Positions 1-13,100 of a stretch of 64,000 nucleotides of DNA are shown here, piece after piece (the stretch's first letter is position 1; the number at the start of each line of letters is the position of its first letter). The notes below the pieces were generated by a model, which saw only the letters and a list, made by a program, of their open reading frames with translations, did not search any database and was not told the DNA's origin. Made by a program: the position numbers and the translations under genes. The stretch is from Psoroptes ovis. Lineage: Eukaryota; Arthropoda; Arachnida; Sarcoptiformes; Psoroptidae. The DNA lies in contig PQWQ01000006.1 of the NCBI GenBank assembly GCA_002943765.1, positions 1,302,001-1,366,000 of the forward strand, written 5' to 3'.

Positions 1-1113
1 GTAATAATTCTGGCACATCATTTGTTGTTGATTTATGGTTGATTGGATAGAAATTCCTTAAGATTTTCTCTGATCCAACACGATAACAAGCTAGTGAATC
101 GACAGTAATACCCAAAGATAATGAGCTATCTACACGAATCAAATGATCTTTGAAGCATTTTTTAATAATCGCATCCAATTGTTCCCAATTCGTTTTGGTT
201 GTCACAGTCAATGTAGCCAATGTATGCGAACCAGAACCTAAGGTGACTAATTTAGGACTACTGCCATCACTATTAGAATTGTTTGAAGGACTCATGTCTA
301 GAACAAAACTATCATAACTATTTGAATCATCCATTGATGTGGTTGTATGACCATGAATTCCATTACTATTACCAATACTACCATTATTCATAATAGCCGA
401 TGGTAATGTACTGGAACCATGTGATCCTAATGCTGAAGTCATCGAGCTTTGTGATGATGCTAATGATTTATGATGAACAAGACGTTGTAAACGATCATTA
501 TCTTGTTTTAGATTCATCATTTCTACACGCATTTGATTGACCATTTCTTTCAAATTTTCCAACTGGTGTGCAGATGTCAATGATTCCAAACGCATATCAG
601 TCAATTGCATTTCTTTTTCACGCAATTGTTTGCGTAGATCTCTTATCTCTTCAGGTTCGGATGTTTGTTCGACCATTGTGTCTGATCCGGAAGTTTTTGA
701 TTCAGACAATGAACGTGCATTATGATTTTGGATTGTTGGTTTGGATGATGATGATGATGATAGACTCGATGATTTTACGCGATTACGTACTGACATTAAT
801 GGAGAACTTGGTACTGAATGTACATCTTCGTTTTCAGATTGATTTGTTCCACTGGTCATTTCAACATCTGATGCAGCATCTCTTCCATTTTGAGATGTAT
901 CTCGTGTTTTTGAATTTGAAGATGATTTCTTTTTGAATGCTCTACTAAATGAACTACGTATCCAACTTGTATTTGTACCGGTTAATTTAAGTTTAGTTTT
1001 CTTTTTATTTTTTGCATTTATATTTCCACCGCCAACACTACTATCAGTTATAGCCCCACAGCTTGAAACACTATTCACAGATTCACTCGAAAGATAACGT
1101 TGAAATTTATCAC
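1..1113 (-). CDS. sick: NAV exon 15 (partial): basic motif, second coiled coil and pre-AAA region
   Basis: In order: GDKFQRYLSS; NTSWIRSSFSRAFKKK (about 925-985; vertebrate NWLRSSFKQAFGKKK); SVPSSPL; the coiled coil EEIRDLRKQLREKEMQLTDM and onward (about 480-655; NAV LRNELRDKEMKLTDIRLEAL); SPKLVTLGSGSHTLATLTV (about 200-260); the TNWEQLDAIIKKCFKDHLI block; and VPELL at the window edge, where NAV2 has ETPELLPCGY. The AAA domain should follow to the left. Acceptor AATAATAG has no pyrimidine tract. Confidence 0.95.
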
Positions 1114-4100
1114 CTATTATTTTTTTTCACGTTGTGATTAAAAATAAAAATAAATCAAATCGTAAAATTATTAATCCCAAAAAAATAAAGTTAAAACTAA
1201 TCTGAAAAGAAAAATAAAAGAAATAGGCCAAAAGATGAAAATTGAATGAAAATAAAGATATACCATCAATAGTGATAGTTGTTAAATTATCATCAATTAA
1301 TTCATCACAATCAGTATTGAAAGGATATGTAGAAATAATATTTGACATTAATGATGATTTAGCGGTATGATTATTACAATTATTAGGATTGTGGTTATAA
1401 TTTTTTTTAGGATTTTTTATTCGTTGCAATGATGAATAGGAGGAAAAGGAAATGTTATTAGGAACATCGAAAGATTTATAGTTATTTTTTTTATTGATTG
1501 TTTGATTTGGATCAAGAATACTATTATTGTTGTCGAGATAAATTTTATTGTTCAAATTTAAATTAGAAGAATTTATATTGAATGTATGCCGTCGTATCAA
1601 TAAATTTTTCTTTTTACTATTCAACTTTTGATCATCATCATCAATAATATGAAAATTTTTTCCATTAAATTTACCATTATTATCGTTATTATTAATAAAA
1701 CCGATCGAATTCATGATTGTTGCCGATTTTTGATGTGATGTTTGACCATTAACACCAATGTTACCACCATTGACGACCATCAATGATCCACTTTGTTTTT
1801 TCAGTACATCAATAGTTTTACGTAAACGCTCTAATTCATTATCTTTTAATTCACTTGTTGATGATAATTGCTGTAAACGTGTTGTCATTGATGATAATGA
1901 TTGTTCAAATGCAGCAACCATGTGTGCCTGTTCATTCATGATCATATAGAAAAAAAGGTGGAAAAAAATTAATCAGTTAATCAAAATCTAATAGGAAAAT
2001 TGGAAACAAATAAAGATTCATGACCATAAAATTAATTTTTCAGATTAATACTACAAAAAAACCACGCGAAAAAACATGACCATAAAAATAGGCTAGTGAG
2101 ACCAGAAAAATAAACAAAATTTTGAAAGAAAAATTTCCAAAAGCAAAGCAGACATTGCTTTTTTAAGATCGAAACACTTGAAATTCCAAATTCAAGTGCA
2201 AAAATCAATTTTTTTGAAAATACTATTCTCTCAAAATAATGGCCATTATAATTTGAACTTTAGACAGCGAAAAAAGATTGAATTTCTTTTTCTCACTCTA
2301 ATCACAATTTGTTCATCGTTTTGTTTTCAAATCATTGTTATAAAATAAATAAATTTTTCAATGAAAAATTAGTTGCAACATTGGACTCAACCTTATTCTG
2401 ATGATTATTATTTTGACCATCAACATTTATTCGATTTGTTTGTGGTTTCATTGAATTTTTATTTTTATCTTCATCATAATTAATTATATAATCATCATTC
2501 ATTGATTGCATAAATCTAACAAGATCATATGTCATTGATAATGGGCGTTTTTTAATAATACCAGCAGTTGTTGTTGTCATTGATGATGACTGTGATTGCT
2601 GTTGTTGTTGATCAGATTGTTGATTTCTATTATTATTATGACTACTCAAAGATTGCAATGAAAAATTCGATTGATTATTCAATGATGAACGCAACTTTTT
2701 CATCGAAATACGTTCTCTCATATGCATGAAACGAGAGGATGAAACGAAACGTTCAAAATATCGATTTAATGATGATGATTTTGTAGATGACGATGATGAT
2801 ATTAATGTAGATTTTGTTGATGGTGATTGCTGCCGTGTACCGTTTAATAATTTTTTAGTATTATCGGAATGATTGTTGCATTCAGCGATGGAATTTCTTT
2901 TTCTCACATTTACATTGTTAAGTTTCGTTGTAGATGATTGCTGTAGCAAAGTTGATGAGGATTGATTCCTTTTGAGCATAGAAAATTCTTTTAGAAATTT
3001 TTCCTTCAAAAATGATTTCAATCTATTATTTTGTTGATAGATATTATTTTTGAAATTATCTTTGAACAATTTCTGCTTTATCTTATCATCATCATTATAA
3101 TGATAATGATGCTGGAGTTGATTACTTTTGTTCCCATCACATAATAAATTATCTTTTATGTAATTATTTTTGTTTGCTGTTGTTGATGCTTGTGGATAAT
3201 AACAAAAGTAATCGTTTTTACGTGAATATAACGGAGGTGTTGGTTCATTTTGTTTAGCAACAATAGATGATTGAAAAATTTTTGGCCGATAAAACTTCGA
3301 TAAGCGAATCGATAAATTACGTATACTTTGACGTGAACGTGAACGAAATGATGATGAAGATGATTTTATTGTTTCTGTTGTATAACAATCAAAAGATGGA
3401 TGAAATAATGATTTCGCTTTTTTCACATAGTGATTTTGATTGCTATTAATTTGATTTGACTTCAAATTATTTGATATGCTTAAATCAAACATACGCGCAA
3501 CACGTTCAAATTGTTTTCTGTCTTGTTCATCAATTATATAATCATCTTCTTCATCATTATCATCAATTTGATTGTTATTATAATGATTATTGTTTTTTAT
3601 TTCATCGATATTCTCCAATGAACAGCCAGCAAAATCAAGAGATGATGCTCCTGTTTGGAATACATCATCTTTATCACAAAAATCATTATAAACATCATCA
3701 TAATAATCATTAGAATTAATTTGTTGATCATAATTATTGATATTCTTATAATTATTGCTATTATTGAAATATTTATCGTTGACATTATCTTCATTTTCAT
3801 CATCATCATCGTCAGCAACGATTCCGTTTTCATTAATTATTTCACCATAAAAATTCGGCATTATTTTCTGTTTTCCTCTACGGTTGTTTGTTTCAGTTGT
3901 TCGGTTTGGGCTATAATCAATTGAATCACATGCATAATATAATTTTGTTGTTGATGGTATCGAATTTGATGTTGAATATTCATCAAAAGTTGATGTTGCT
4001 GATTCAGTGAATGTAATAGTATCTGATGTTTCTGTTGGTGATGAAATTATATTACTATGAAAATTATTATTGCCGATAACGATTCGATTAGTTGAAGTGT

Positions 4101-7100
4101 TATTATAAAGATTATTATCATTTAGATTATAATGATCATTACAAAATGATGCTGCTGTCCATAAATTATTGAAATTATTATTATTCGTTGATTGAAGAAA
4201 TTGAGGCAATATGATATTATTTGTTGAACACAATGTATCAATATTTTGATAATTATTATTATGAGATTTTTGATAGTAATTTGAATATTCACATTGATTT
4301 GGTGGCGAAGTTGATGAGTTTGATGTTGATGTTGATGTCGATGATGATGATAATAATGCTAATCTACAATTTGAATCGACATCATTATGCTTATGATTAT
4401 ATGATAATGTTTGTGTAGGCTTTGCGAATGATACTAAATCAACGACAATATTACGATTATTATTTGTATCGTTATATTGATTGCTAATTGTACCATCATA
4501 TAGCCATCCACGTGATGGTGATCTAACTGTTTGCAGAGCATTATCATTACCTACGTTTCCATTATTTTTCATTGTTGTTGATTGATTATTCATCGAAGAT
4601 ATCGATGAACGATAACGATCATTATTCAGATTTTTACCATTTTTATTATTTCTTTTTCTAGGCAATGTACAATATAATGACATTTTTTTGATCGATTTTT
4701 TTTCAAAGTATTAGTAAAGATTTAAGCAAAACTTCATATAATCTAATCAAAATGATATGAACAAATGTAATGTTTTGAGATCAAATAACATTTATTAATA
4801 AATGTATGCACAAATACATGATCATGTTTTTTTTAGTTACATTATTATTATTATTATTATTGAAATTTTTAGAATAATACAAATTGTTGAATAGTTCTGA
4901 TGATAAATGATTGAATGTACATAAAAACAAATAAATAAATGAATAAATAAATGGTTCATGTAAATATAAAACTTGTTGTCATGATGATGGAATTTTCTAA
5001 ATATATTTAAAAAAAACATCAAGCTGAATTCAATAAATGTTTTGAACAGTTTTCAAGCAAATAAAAATACACTTGATCATGATAATTTTATTATTATTTG
5101 ATTTGAAATCAAAATCAAAATAAAAATTCTACCATATATGCTATGTTTTACACATCAAGCATACAAACATACAAATGAAATGAAATTATTATCATTGAAT
5201 GTTAATGGCTTCACCATCATCATCATCAACGGCAGCAGCCATCAACCGAACATCACATTCTCTCTTTACTTTTTGAATTTCAATAATCAAATGTATATTT
5301 ATCGAAAAAGAGAAATATTTTTTATATTTCTCTTCAGAGTGTTTTTTAAAGATTCGATTGAAAACATACAGAAAATACATTAATGCTATAAATTCCATTT
5401 GTTTTGGGTTTTCTCATGCTTGGAAGCAATAACAAAATGAAAAATAACGAAGAAACATCAACAAACATTCTCTTCTTTAGTTATAATAATAATGAAAATA
5501 TTCATTTAATTTTATGCATTTTCGTATTTTGTATAAATAGTCTAAAGTACAAAAACGAATAGGGGATGTAAAATGAAAATTAAACAAAACTGAATCGATA
5601 CAAACAAACAAACCAAAAAAATCCAATAAAATAACCAAATTAATGCTTGAGATGGTATTGATTTTATGCATCAAATACACAATTAAATACAATTGTTGTC
5701 ATTATTATCATAAAACAAATCAAACGAAATGAAAATAAAAATGAATGAAATTCAATTAAAAACAAATAATTAAGATGAAAAAACATATTGAATAATGATA
5801 ATACACACATATTTAATGAATTTAATACACACAATTAAATATAACACATTGAATTTGTGGGATGAGAAACCAAAAATTTCATCACCATATTAAATAACAC
5901 TTCTTCGATTCTCTCCATAGTTGTTGATTAATTGAAAATTATGACATTCAGTCACGTAACAATTTGAATTTTATTTTAGTTTTTCGCTTGGAAATCAACA
6001 GGCTTTCGATATTCATCATAGAACCTTAACCAAAAATTTGCGTGTATTGTACAACATGAAAAAAGGAGTAAATTAATATCCCATTATTAATATCGTTAGT
6101 TTTAGTAGGTCAAATTGATAATAGAAAAAAATAAATTATTTGATCATCCCATGAATTTACGCTTGTTTGAATAATGTAATGAAACGAGAAATTAATTATG
6201 AAAATGTTTTTTTTTTGAGAAACCAAGAAATAATTATTTTTTGAGCATAAAATACATGAAATCAAAATAGATCATCATGGTTATGAATTTTTCAAATCTA
6301 AATTTTAAATTCAAAATTTCAAATTGAATGATTTTTCAATTTGAAAAAAATGACAATTTGACACGAGCATTCATATGTCAAATTATTTAAAAACAATAAA
6401 TTGAAAATTGATTGTTTTCATTTTAAATGAAAAAAAATTTGATAATTTGAATAAATTCAATATGAAACGATGAATCGAAAACGCTTCTATGCTCTGGCTT
6501 GCGTTTACTTTAAAATCAGCATTCTTAGAATGAATGTTGCTGGATTGTATCATCGAACAATCAAATGATTGTATACAGAGCACAAATGAAACGACGGTAA
6601 ATATACGACAAAAGGGGAAAAAAGGTAAACGAAAAGGTTTAAGAACAATATTATTTGAAAACTTTCAATATTAAACATATTATTGTCATCATTCATGCAT
6701 TCATCATCGTTCATCGAAACGTTACAATTTGATTTCAATCATTTTTTATTTTTTTACTTTTTCTTTTGGCCGTTTCTTCTTCGTTTGAAATAATTTATGA
6801 TTAAATGATTTTTGTATCGAGATAAATTCAATTTCATTTCATCATTTTCTTTCTTTCTCATACTATCGATTATTTTCGGAAACAAACTGACGGACATACA
6901 AACAAACAGTAAATAATAGCAATGAATAAACGTGAAGTGTTTTGAATGCAAAACAATGAAAAAAAAAAACAAAGCGAAACGAATGCGAAACGAAAATGAA
7001 ATGAAAACTTTTGTAATGAGAATTCGTGTCTCATATAAAAAACAATGGTTTTTCTAGTTTAGTTTCTTCGAATAAAATTTAAAAAGGAAAACATCGTTAA

Positions 7101-10100
7101 AACAAGGTTTTGTTTATTATTTTATATCATTTTTATTATTGTTTATTCGCAAACAATGGCCCAAAAAGGCGATCATCATCATCATCATCAACGTTAATTA
7201 TGTAAAATTTGCACAGTTTTATTTTCACTGAATGAAAAAAGTAATTTAGAAAAATTTGAATAAATTCATTTCCTATTAATGATAATAATAGCACAATAAA
7301 GTAAATCAAATTTTGTTTATAATGATGAATAAAGCAAAGATATATCCATCTTTGCAGTGAATGAACATCACAAAAAAATTTAATTAATTTTTTTTTCCAT
7401 TTTGACCATAGATTAATCAGTTATTTTGATTTAAATTTTGAAAAATTTCCAATCTACAATGAAATCAACTATGAAAATTTGCTATTTTTTCATTGAAATT
7501 TCAATTCAATTTGTGAAAGCTCAAAAAATAATAAAAGAAAGCTAATCAAATTGAAATGGAAAAAAAATAAAAGGAGGAAAAATTGAATAAAAAATCAAGA
7601 TTACGATTATCTTTGATGGCAACAATGAAAAATGATTGTTATTGTTGTTATTTGTTTTCCACTACCTGCTGATTTTGTCTCTAACTTTTGGCCAAATGAC
7701 AATCGATCATTCGAATATTCAATGTGAATTGTGATAAAACAATTGTGATTCAAGCACGAATTAACATTGATCAATCAATGAAAAAAAAACAGAAAAAACA
7801 ATAAGACTGAATCCCAAATGAAATCATTGTTAAGACAAATGAAAACCTTTCCATCAACAATAATTATGACGAAATGGCGCCAGAAAAATTATCGAAATGA
7901 TTAACGAAATTGAATTTGAAAAAAAGGTTAACAATTTGATAAGGGGATTTTTTTTCGTTTGTTTGAAATTTTTCTTTTTTTTTCTTTCTATTTTAAGAAA
8001 GTTCAAATTGTTCAATGTGAATGTAATAATAATCACATATTGTATTTATTTGTGGAAAAATCTAAGATAAGTCCAAATCATTTTTGACCAAAGCAAAAAA
8101 TTGAAAGAAAATGAAAAAAAAATCCTTAGTAATTAAATTTCAAATAATCATCATAAAAAACAGAAAATTAATCGAAAATCAATCGTGAATGATAAATAAA
8201 TGAATAATTAAATTGGAAAAACTAATTTTAAATGAAAGTAACAAGATTAAATGAACGAACGAAAATGAAGATGATAAAATTATCATTTGAATGAATTGAA
8301 TTGAAAGAAATGAAATGAAAATCTTTGCGATGAAATCTTTTACTAAATTAAACTTTTATCTTTATTTCTTTTTTTATTTGAAAAAAAAGAAGTATAAATC
8401 AGTGAATTTATAAATAATATTTCAACAGATTTTAATCAGTCCATACTGAATGAAATAAAAAACACCCGATTAAAAAAAGAAATTTCAAGAAAAATTTAAA
8501 ATATCACAAAATCATAAACATCTTTGACAAAGTTTTTTTTGATAAAACTGTATTTCTTTGATAAATTTATGATAAATAATGATGACCATAAAGTTGTTGC
8601 CAATTTTCAACAATCATTTCGATTTATTTAAAAGTGGCAAACTTTTCGGACAACTCAATATATCACACAATATTTTTTTCAATCTTATCTTAATACTTTC
8701 AAACGATAATTCAAACCGTAGTCATGGTGATTATTTATCAACATTTTTCAATCTATATGCTCGACAAAGATGATTTTTTTTCAATTTACTATTGAAATTT
8801 GTTTTCATTTTATTTGAAAATTGAAAGACATCGGAAATGTTTCTGTGAATCAATCATTTTAAAATTTTGAAAATTTAAAATTTTCAATTTTTTGGCAAGA
8901 ATATAAAATATTACGAAGCATTTCAATTTTACATAAAGAAACACATTTTTTATCCAAAATAATGTGTATTGAATGCGTTTTTCAATAGCTTTCAATTACC
9001 ATTTAATTATATCTGTATGGCATTTGGAGCATTACATATGCTTTCACTTTGATTCCATTGATGTGTTTGACTGATTTCAGATTGTTATGATGAATACAAA
9101 TGTTTTTAGAAAAATTATTAGCCACAATAGTAATGATGATACAGGTGTTTTTGTGTTCAACAATAATAGCAGAGTAATAATAGAGACATTTGAAAATATT
9201 GAATAATATATGACGATAATAAATGAAAAAAAAAAAATACAAAAGCGTAAAATGAAACCATTTTACATTTGTTCGCTTGTTTTCACATTTTTTTTAGAGA
9301 AATTTATGGAAATAGAAGCGATAAAAGTAATGTTGTTTTCCCTTGAATACAATTAGGAACTGAATGTTTTTATCAGATTTTTACAATTTACAACTTAAAT
9401 TATTTTAGTATTGTTAGTATATTTTAAAATGACAACACGATCAATTTGACAAAAAGTCGGTCAATTTTTGGTTTGAAGTGTTTTTCTGTTTTTGTTTTCC
9501 ACAGATGACAATAAGCGAGTAATAATGACAACAATGATAACCGAATCTAATCAAAAAATCAATGTTTCTATTTTAGATTTTGAATCGATTGATAATTGGA
9601 ATAATTGATTGAATGATACATTGTTTCAAAACAAGCGGATTCATTTTATAAAAATTTGACATTTCATCAACAAAATGTCATGAGAATAGATAATTGGTGA
9701 AGTCATAACACCACCAAGCACCAAGATCTAAAAAATTCAAATCATACACGTGTGTATCGTCTTCATTGTGTTTTGATTGAAATTAATTTTTTTCATGTCA
9801 ATTGTAAAAGCAACTTGAAATTAATTCAAAGCAGAAAAATTCAAGATTTTTCGTTTTGCTTTTGATATTCAATATATCACTTGAATTAGCTCGGAAATTT
9901 TAGCCGAGAAAAAATTGGCGTCATTTTCACACCAAAATACCAGAATTGAGAGGAAAAATCACACCAAAATATTCAACGATTTGGCGCCATAAATTTTCTA
10001 TCTTTGGAAAAATAATGGGTTTTACATGATAACACTTGTTGCTTCGAAAATGTGAAAAAATTCAAAAGGTGTAAAATAATACAATTTATTACATGTTAAT

Positions 10101-13100
10101 GGAATTCATTCTTTTTGAATTTCTTTCTTTCACCTAGGACGTCAAAATGACAATGAGATAATAGACTAAAAAAACCAGCCATCAATCGAGAAAATGAAGC
10201 TTTTAAATGATGATAATATTATTTGAAAACATATTGCATAATACATCCGCACACACATAATATTGGAATGTTTGGCGATTTGTATGTCAATAATAATGAA
10301 TTTATTTCAATTTTTTTTCTGGGTTCAATTTAATTTCTCGAAAAAACCAGAAAAATATAAAACTTTGAAAAATTATTTTTCAAATTACAATTGAAACTCT
10401 ATACACAAAATCGGATTACAATTAAAACTGTAAAAAATTTCAAACAGAAAAAAGACATTATAATTAGGCTAATAGAACATATGAAGGAAGATAGAAGAAA
10501 TAAAGTGACTTTATTGTTATGGTTTTTGTCGTTTTTTATATACGAAAATTGTATTACATTCGATTCCACGCAAATAAGGTATTCATTTCAATCATTGGTA
10601 ATTATATATTCAGCAACAACAAACAAAAAACAAATGTTTGAAACAGATAAAAGTGTTGAAATGAAAATAAGAAAATTATGAGCTATGCCGGATTTTGTTT
10701 CGTTGTTTTTTTCATCAAAATCAGACCATATGATATTTCATGTATTTTTCAATATATTCTGGGATCACACAAGCGAAACGAAATGGCAAAACATAAGGAA
10801 CAAACAGGCGCACACAACTAACGGGAACAAACTGAACACCCGAAACTGATTCATTCAACAACAATTGTTGCATTTCATTATTATGTTAGCATTATCATCG
10901 CAATTCATTATGTATTACGATGATAATAAAGGAGCAAATTTATCATTATGAAGCCTCAAAACAGTTTTTTTTCGTGGAAAAAAATTGTGTTAATACGACT
11001 AATCACCCTTTGTTTGCCTTTGTTTTTGTTTAATTTCATTTCATTTTTTATTCTGGCCATCAAAGATTATCAAGATTTGAAAAAGCAATTATAAATGAAT
11101 GGAAAAAATGTGAATTTCGAAGTAGTACCATGTAATCATGTACTACTCGAGCAATACATTCATTCAACTTGGATATTATTATTTATGATTATTTTAAAAA
11201 GCGAAAATTGAGCAATTTTTTTTGTTCTCGAGATATCTACGAATGTTTTTATCATAAATATGAAATAAAAGTGGCATAATTTGAAATTCATTTGTTTTGT
11301 TTTTGTGTGTGTTCGTTCATTCATTCATTTGTTGTTGATCTTATGCAGGGCCGGTCCGACGCGGGTGCGAAAGTGTGCGAGGCACGCAGGCGGAAGGCGC
11401 TCACGACCAGAAAAGGGCGCCTAGATTTCAAAATTAAAATCAGGAATGATTCTTTTCCAATTAAATCTATTATTTTGAAAGAAAATGAAGGGTCTCATAA
11501 TGAAATTTTGGAGTTGTTAACCCTTAGCACTTTAGGCAGTTACAGCGCAAGCGAGCCAGTAGCTCGACAATTTTCACTTTCATGTCAAATGATCATACAA
11601 AGTTGTGACTGAGGGGCGCCTATAGAGTTGCTGCATCACATCTTGTGGTGAGTGAGACTCAGCGCTCGAGTGCAAAGAGTTAATTTTATTGTGAATTTTT
11701 ATTTAGCCTGTGAGAAATCTCCCTGTGTAGCATAAGCTTTCCCGAAAAAAAAACTTGCTGACAATTTTTTTTAATTAACATTTTTTGCCAAGCAAATTTT
11801 ACATGCTTTGTCCACGGCGCTTTAGAGCGATTTTTTGAGATGCGCTTAGCGTATCTTCATCAAACCAGCATAAATAAATAGCGCAGACTTAAAATTGATC
11901 ATTATTCCACTTTTTTCGATCTGATAATTTTAGGCTATTACTCCCCTCTGGAAATATGAAAATTTTAAAATATTATTGTTAAGTTCAACTATGACTGTTT
12001 ATTAAACATGCGTGTCTTGATGCTGATCTGGTGTATATAAACGCTGCGCTTGTTGTATTAGCTCAGTTGATGTTAACTATTGTCAATAATGACTTTGTGA
12101 TTTTCATTCTTCAATTGTATTTATTGCTTTGTTTTCATCTCATTATTTTAAACTATTAATTCCATATTTATCAATCATCTATTCAATCATCAATAAATTA
12201 TATTATCAAAATTAACAATTATAGTCTTTTTTCCAACTCATTCAATCATTTAATAGGGATTTTCATTTTAAAAATTCATTAGGGTTTTTAGCTAATCCAA
12301 TTTTAAAATTTTGTCACGTGAGAGCCTACTGGTCACTGATGACCATCGCGGCAGATAACGTGTACAGCATCAACAAGTTTTGAGTACAAAATTGTACCAC
12401 GAAAAAGAAGTCTGATTCCGAATTTATTTTTGCAATTTCAGAGTTTGTTAATTGATAATAAATCTTCATTGACATAGGATAATTAAATAAAATTTTCTAA
12501 ATATTTCATTAAACATATTTGAATAAATTGAATTAGGTATAATTAATTTGATGTCAATCAATGTTGGTCAGAGCGGTGAAAATAAATTAATTTGTCTAAT
12601 TTGCACCGGTGACCGGCAGGCTGCCACGTGAAAAATTATAAAATTATCTTGTATGAAAATTCTGATGAATTTTTAGAATAAAAATCATTACAAAGTGATT
12701 GAATAGATATGAAAAATGAACCAAAATTAGAGTTAAGAATTTTCATCTTTTCAAAGGACAGTTATAGCTAAAAATAGCCCTTTCTGAGAAAAATCGATAA
12801 ATGATCATTTTCAAGTCTCCGCTATTCATTTACGCTAGTTCAGTCATTCTCAACCTTTTTTCGCTGCGGCACACTGAAAAAAGGAAAAGCCTTTATTTCC
12901 AAAATCTTGCGGCACACCAAGTAAAAGAATGAGTTAGATTTCCGATTGCCGCACACATTTGAAATCTGGCGGAACACTGGTTGATAATGACTGCGCTAGT
13001 TTTATGAAGATCCGTTGAGCGCATCTCAAGATATCCATCTGGGCGCCAACGTGCAGCCACGAAAAATGCGTTGGGCAGCCAACGTGTCAATGCCCAACTG

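Noticed and set aside
568..936. Plus-strand 122-codon frame rich in Met and Leu
   Set aside because: Antisense shadow of NAV exon 15, whose translation matches the family block by block.
9003..9242. Minus-strand frame ending KHINGIKVKAYVMLQMPYRY
   Set aside because: Upstream codons have AT-background composition and no family similarity; it lies in the NAV intron with no donor.
11292..11612. Frame of 106 codons at the left end of the hAT element, possible transposase remnant
   Set aside because: It starts outside the element and crosses its terminal repeat; no hAT dimerisation or catalytic motif is visible.
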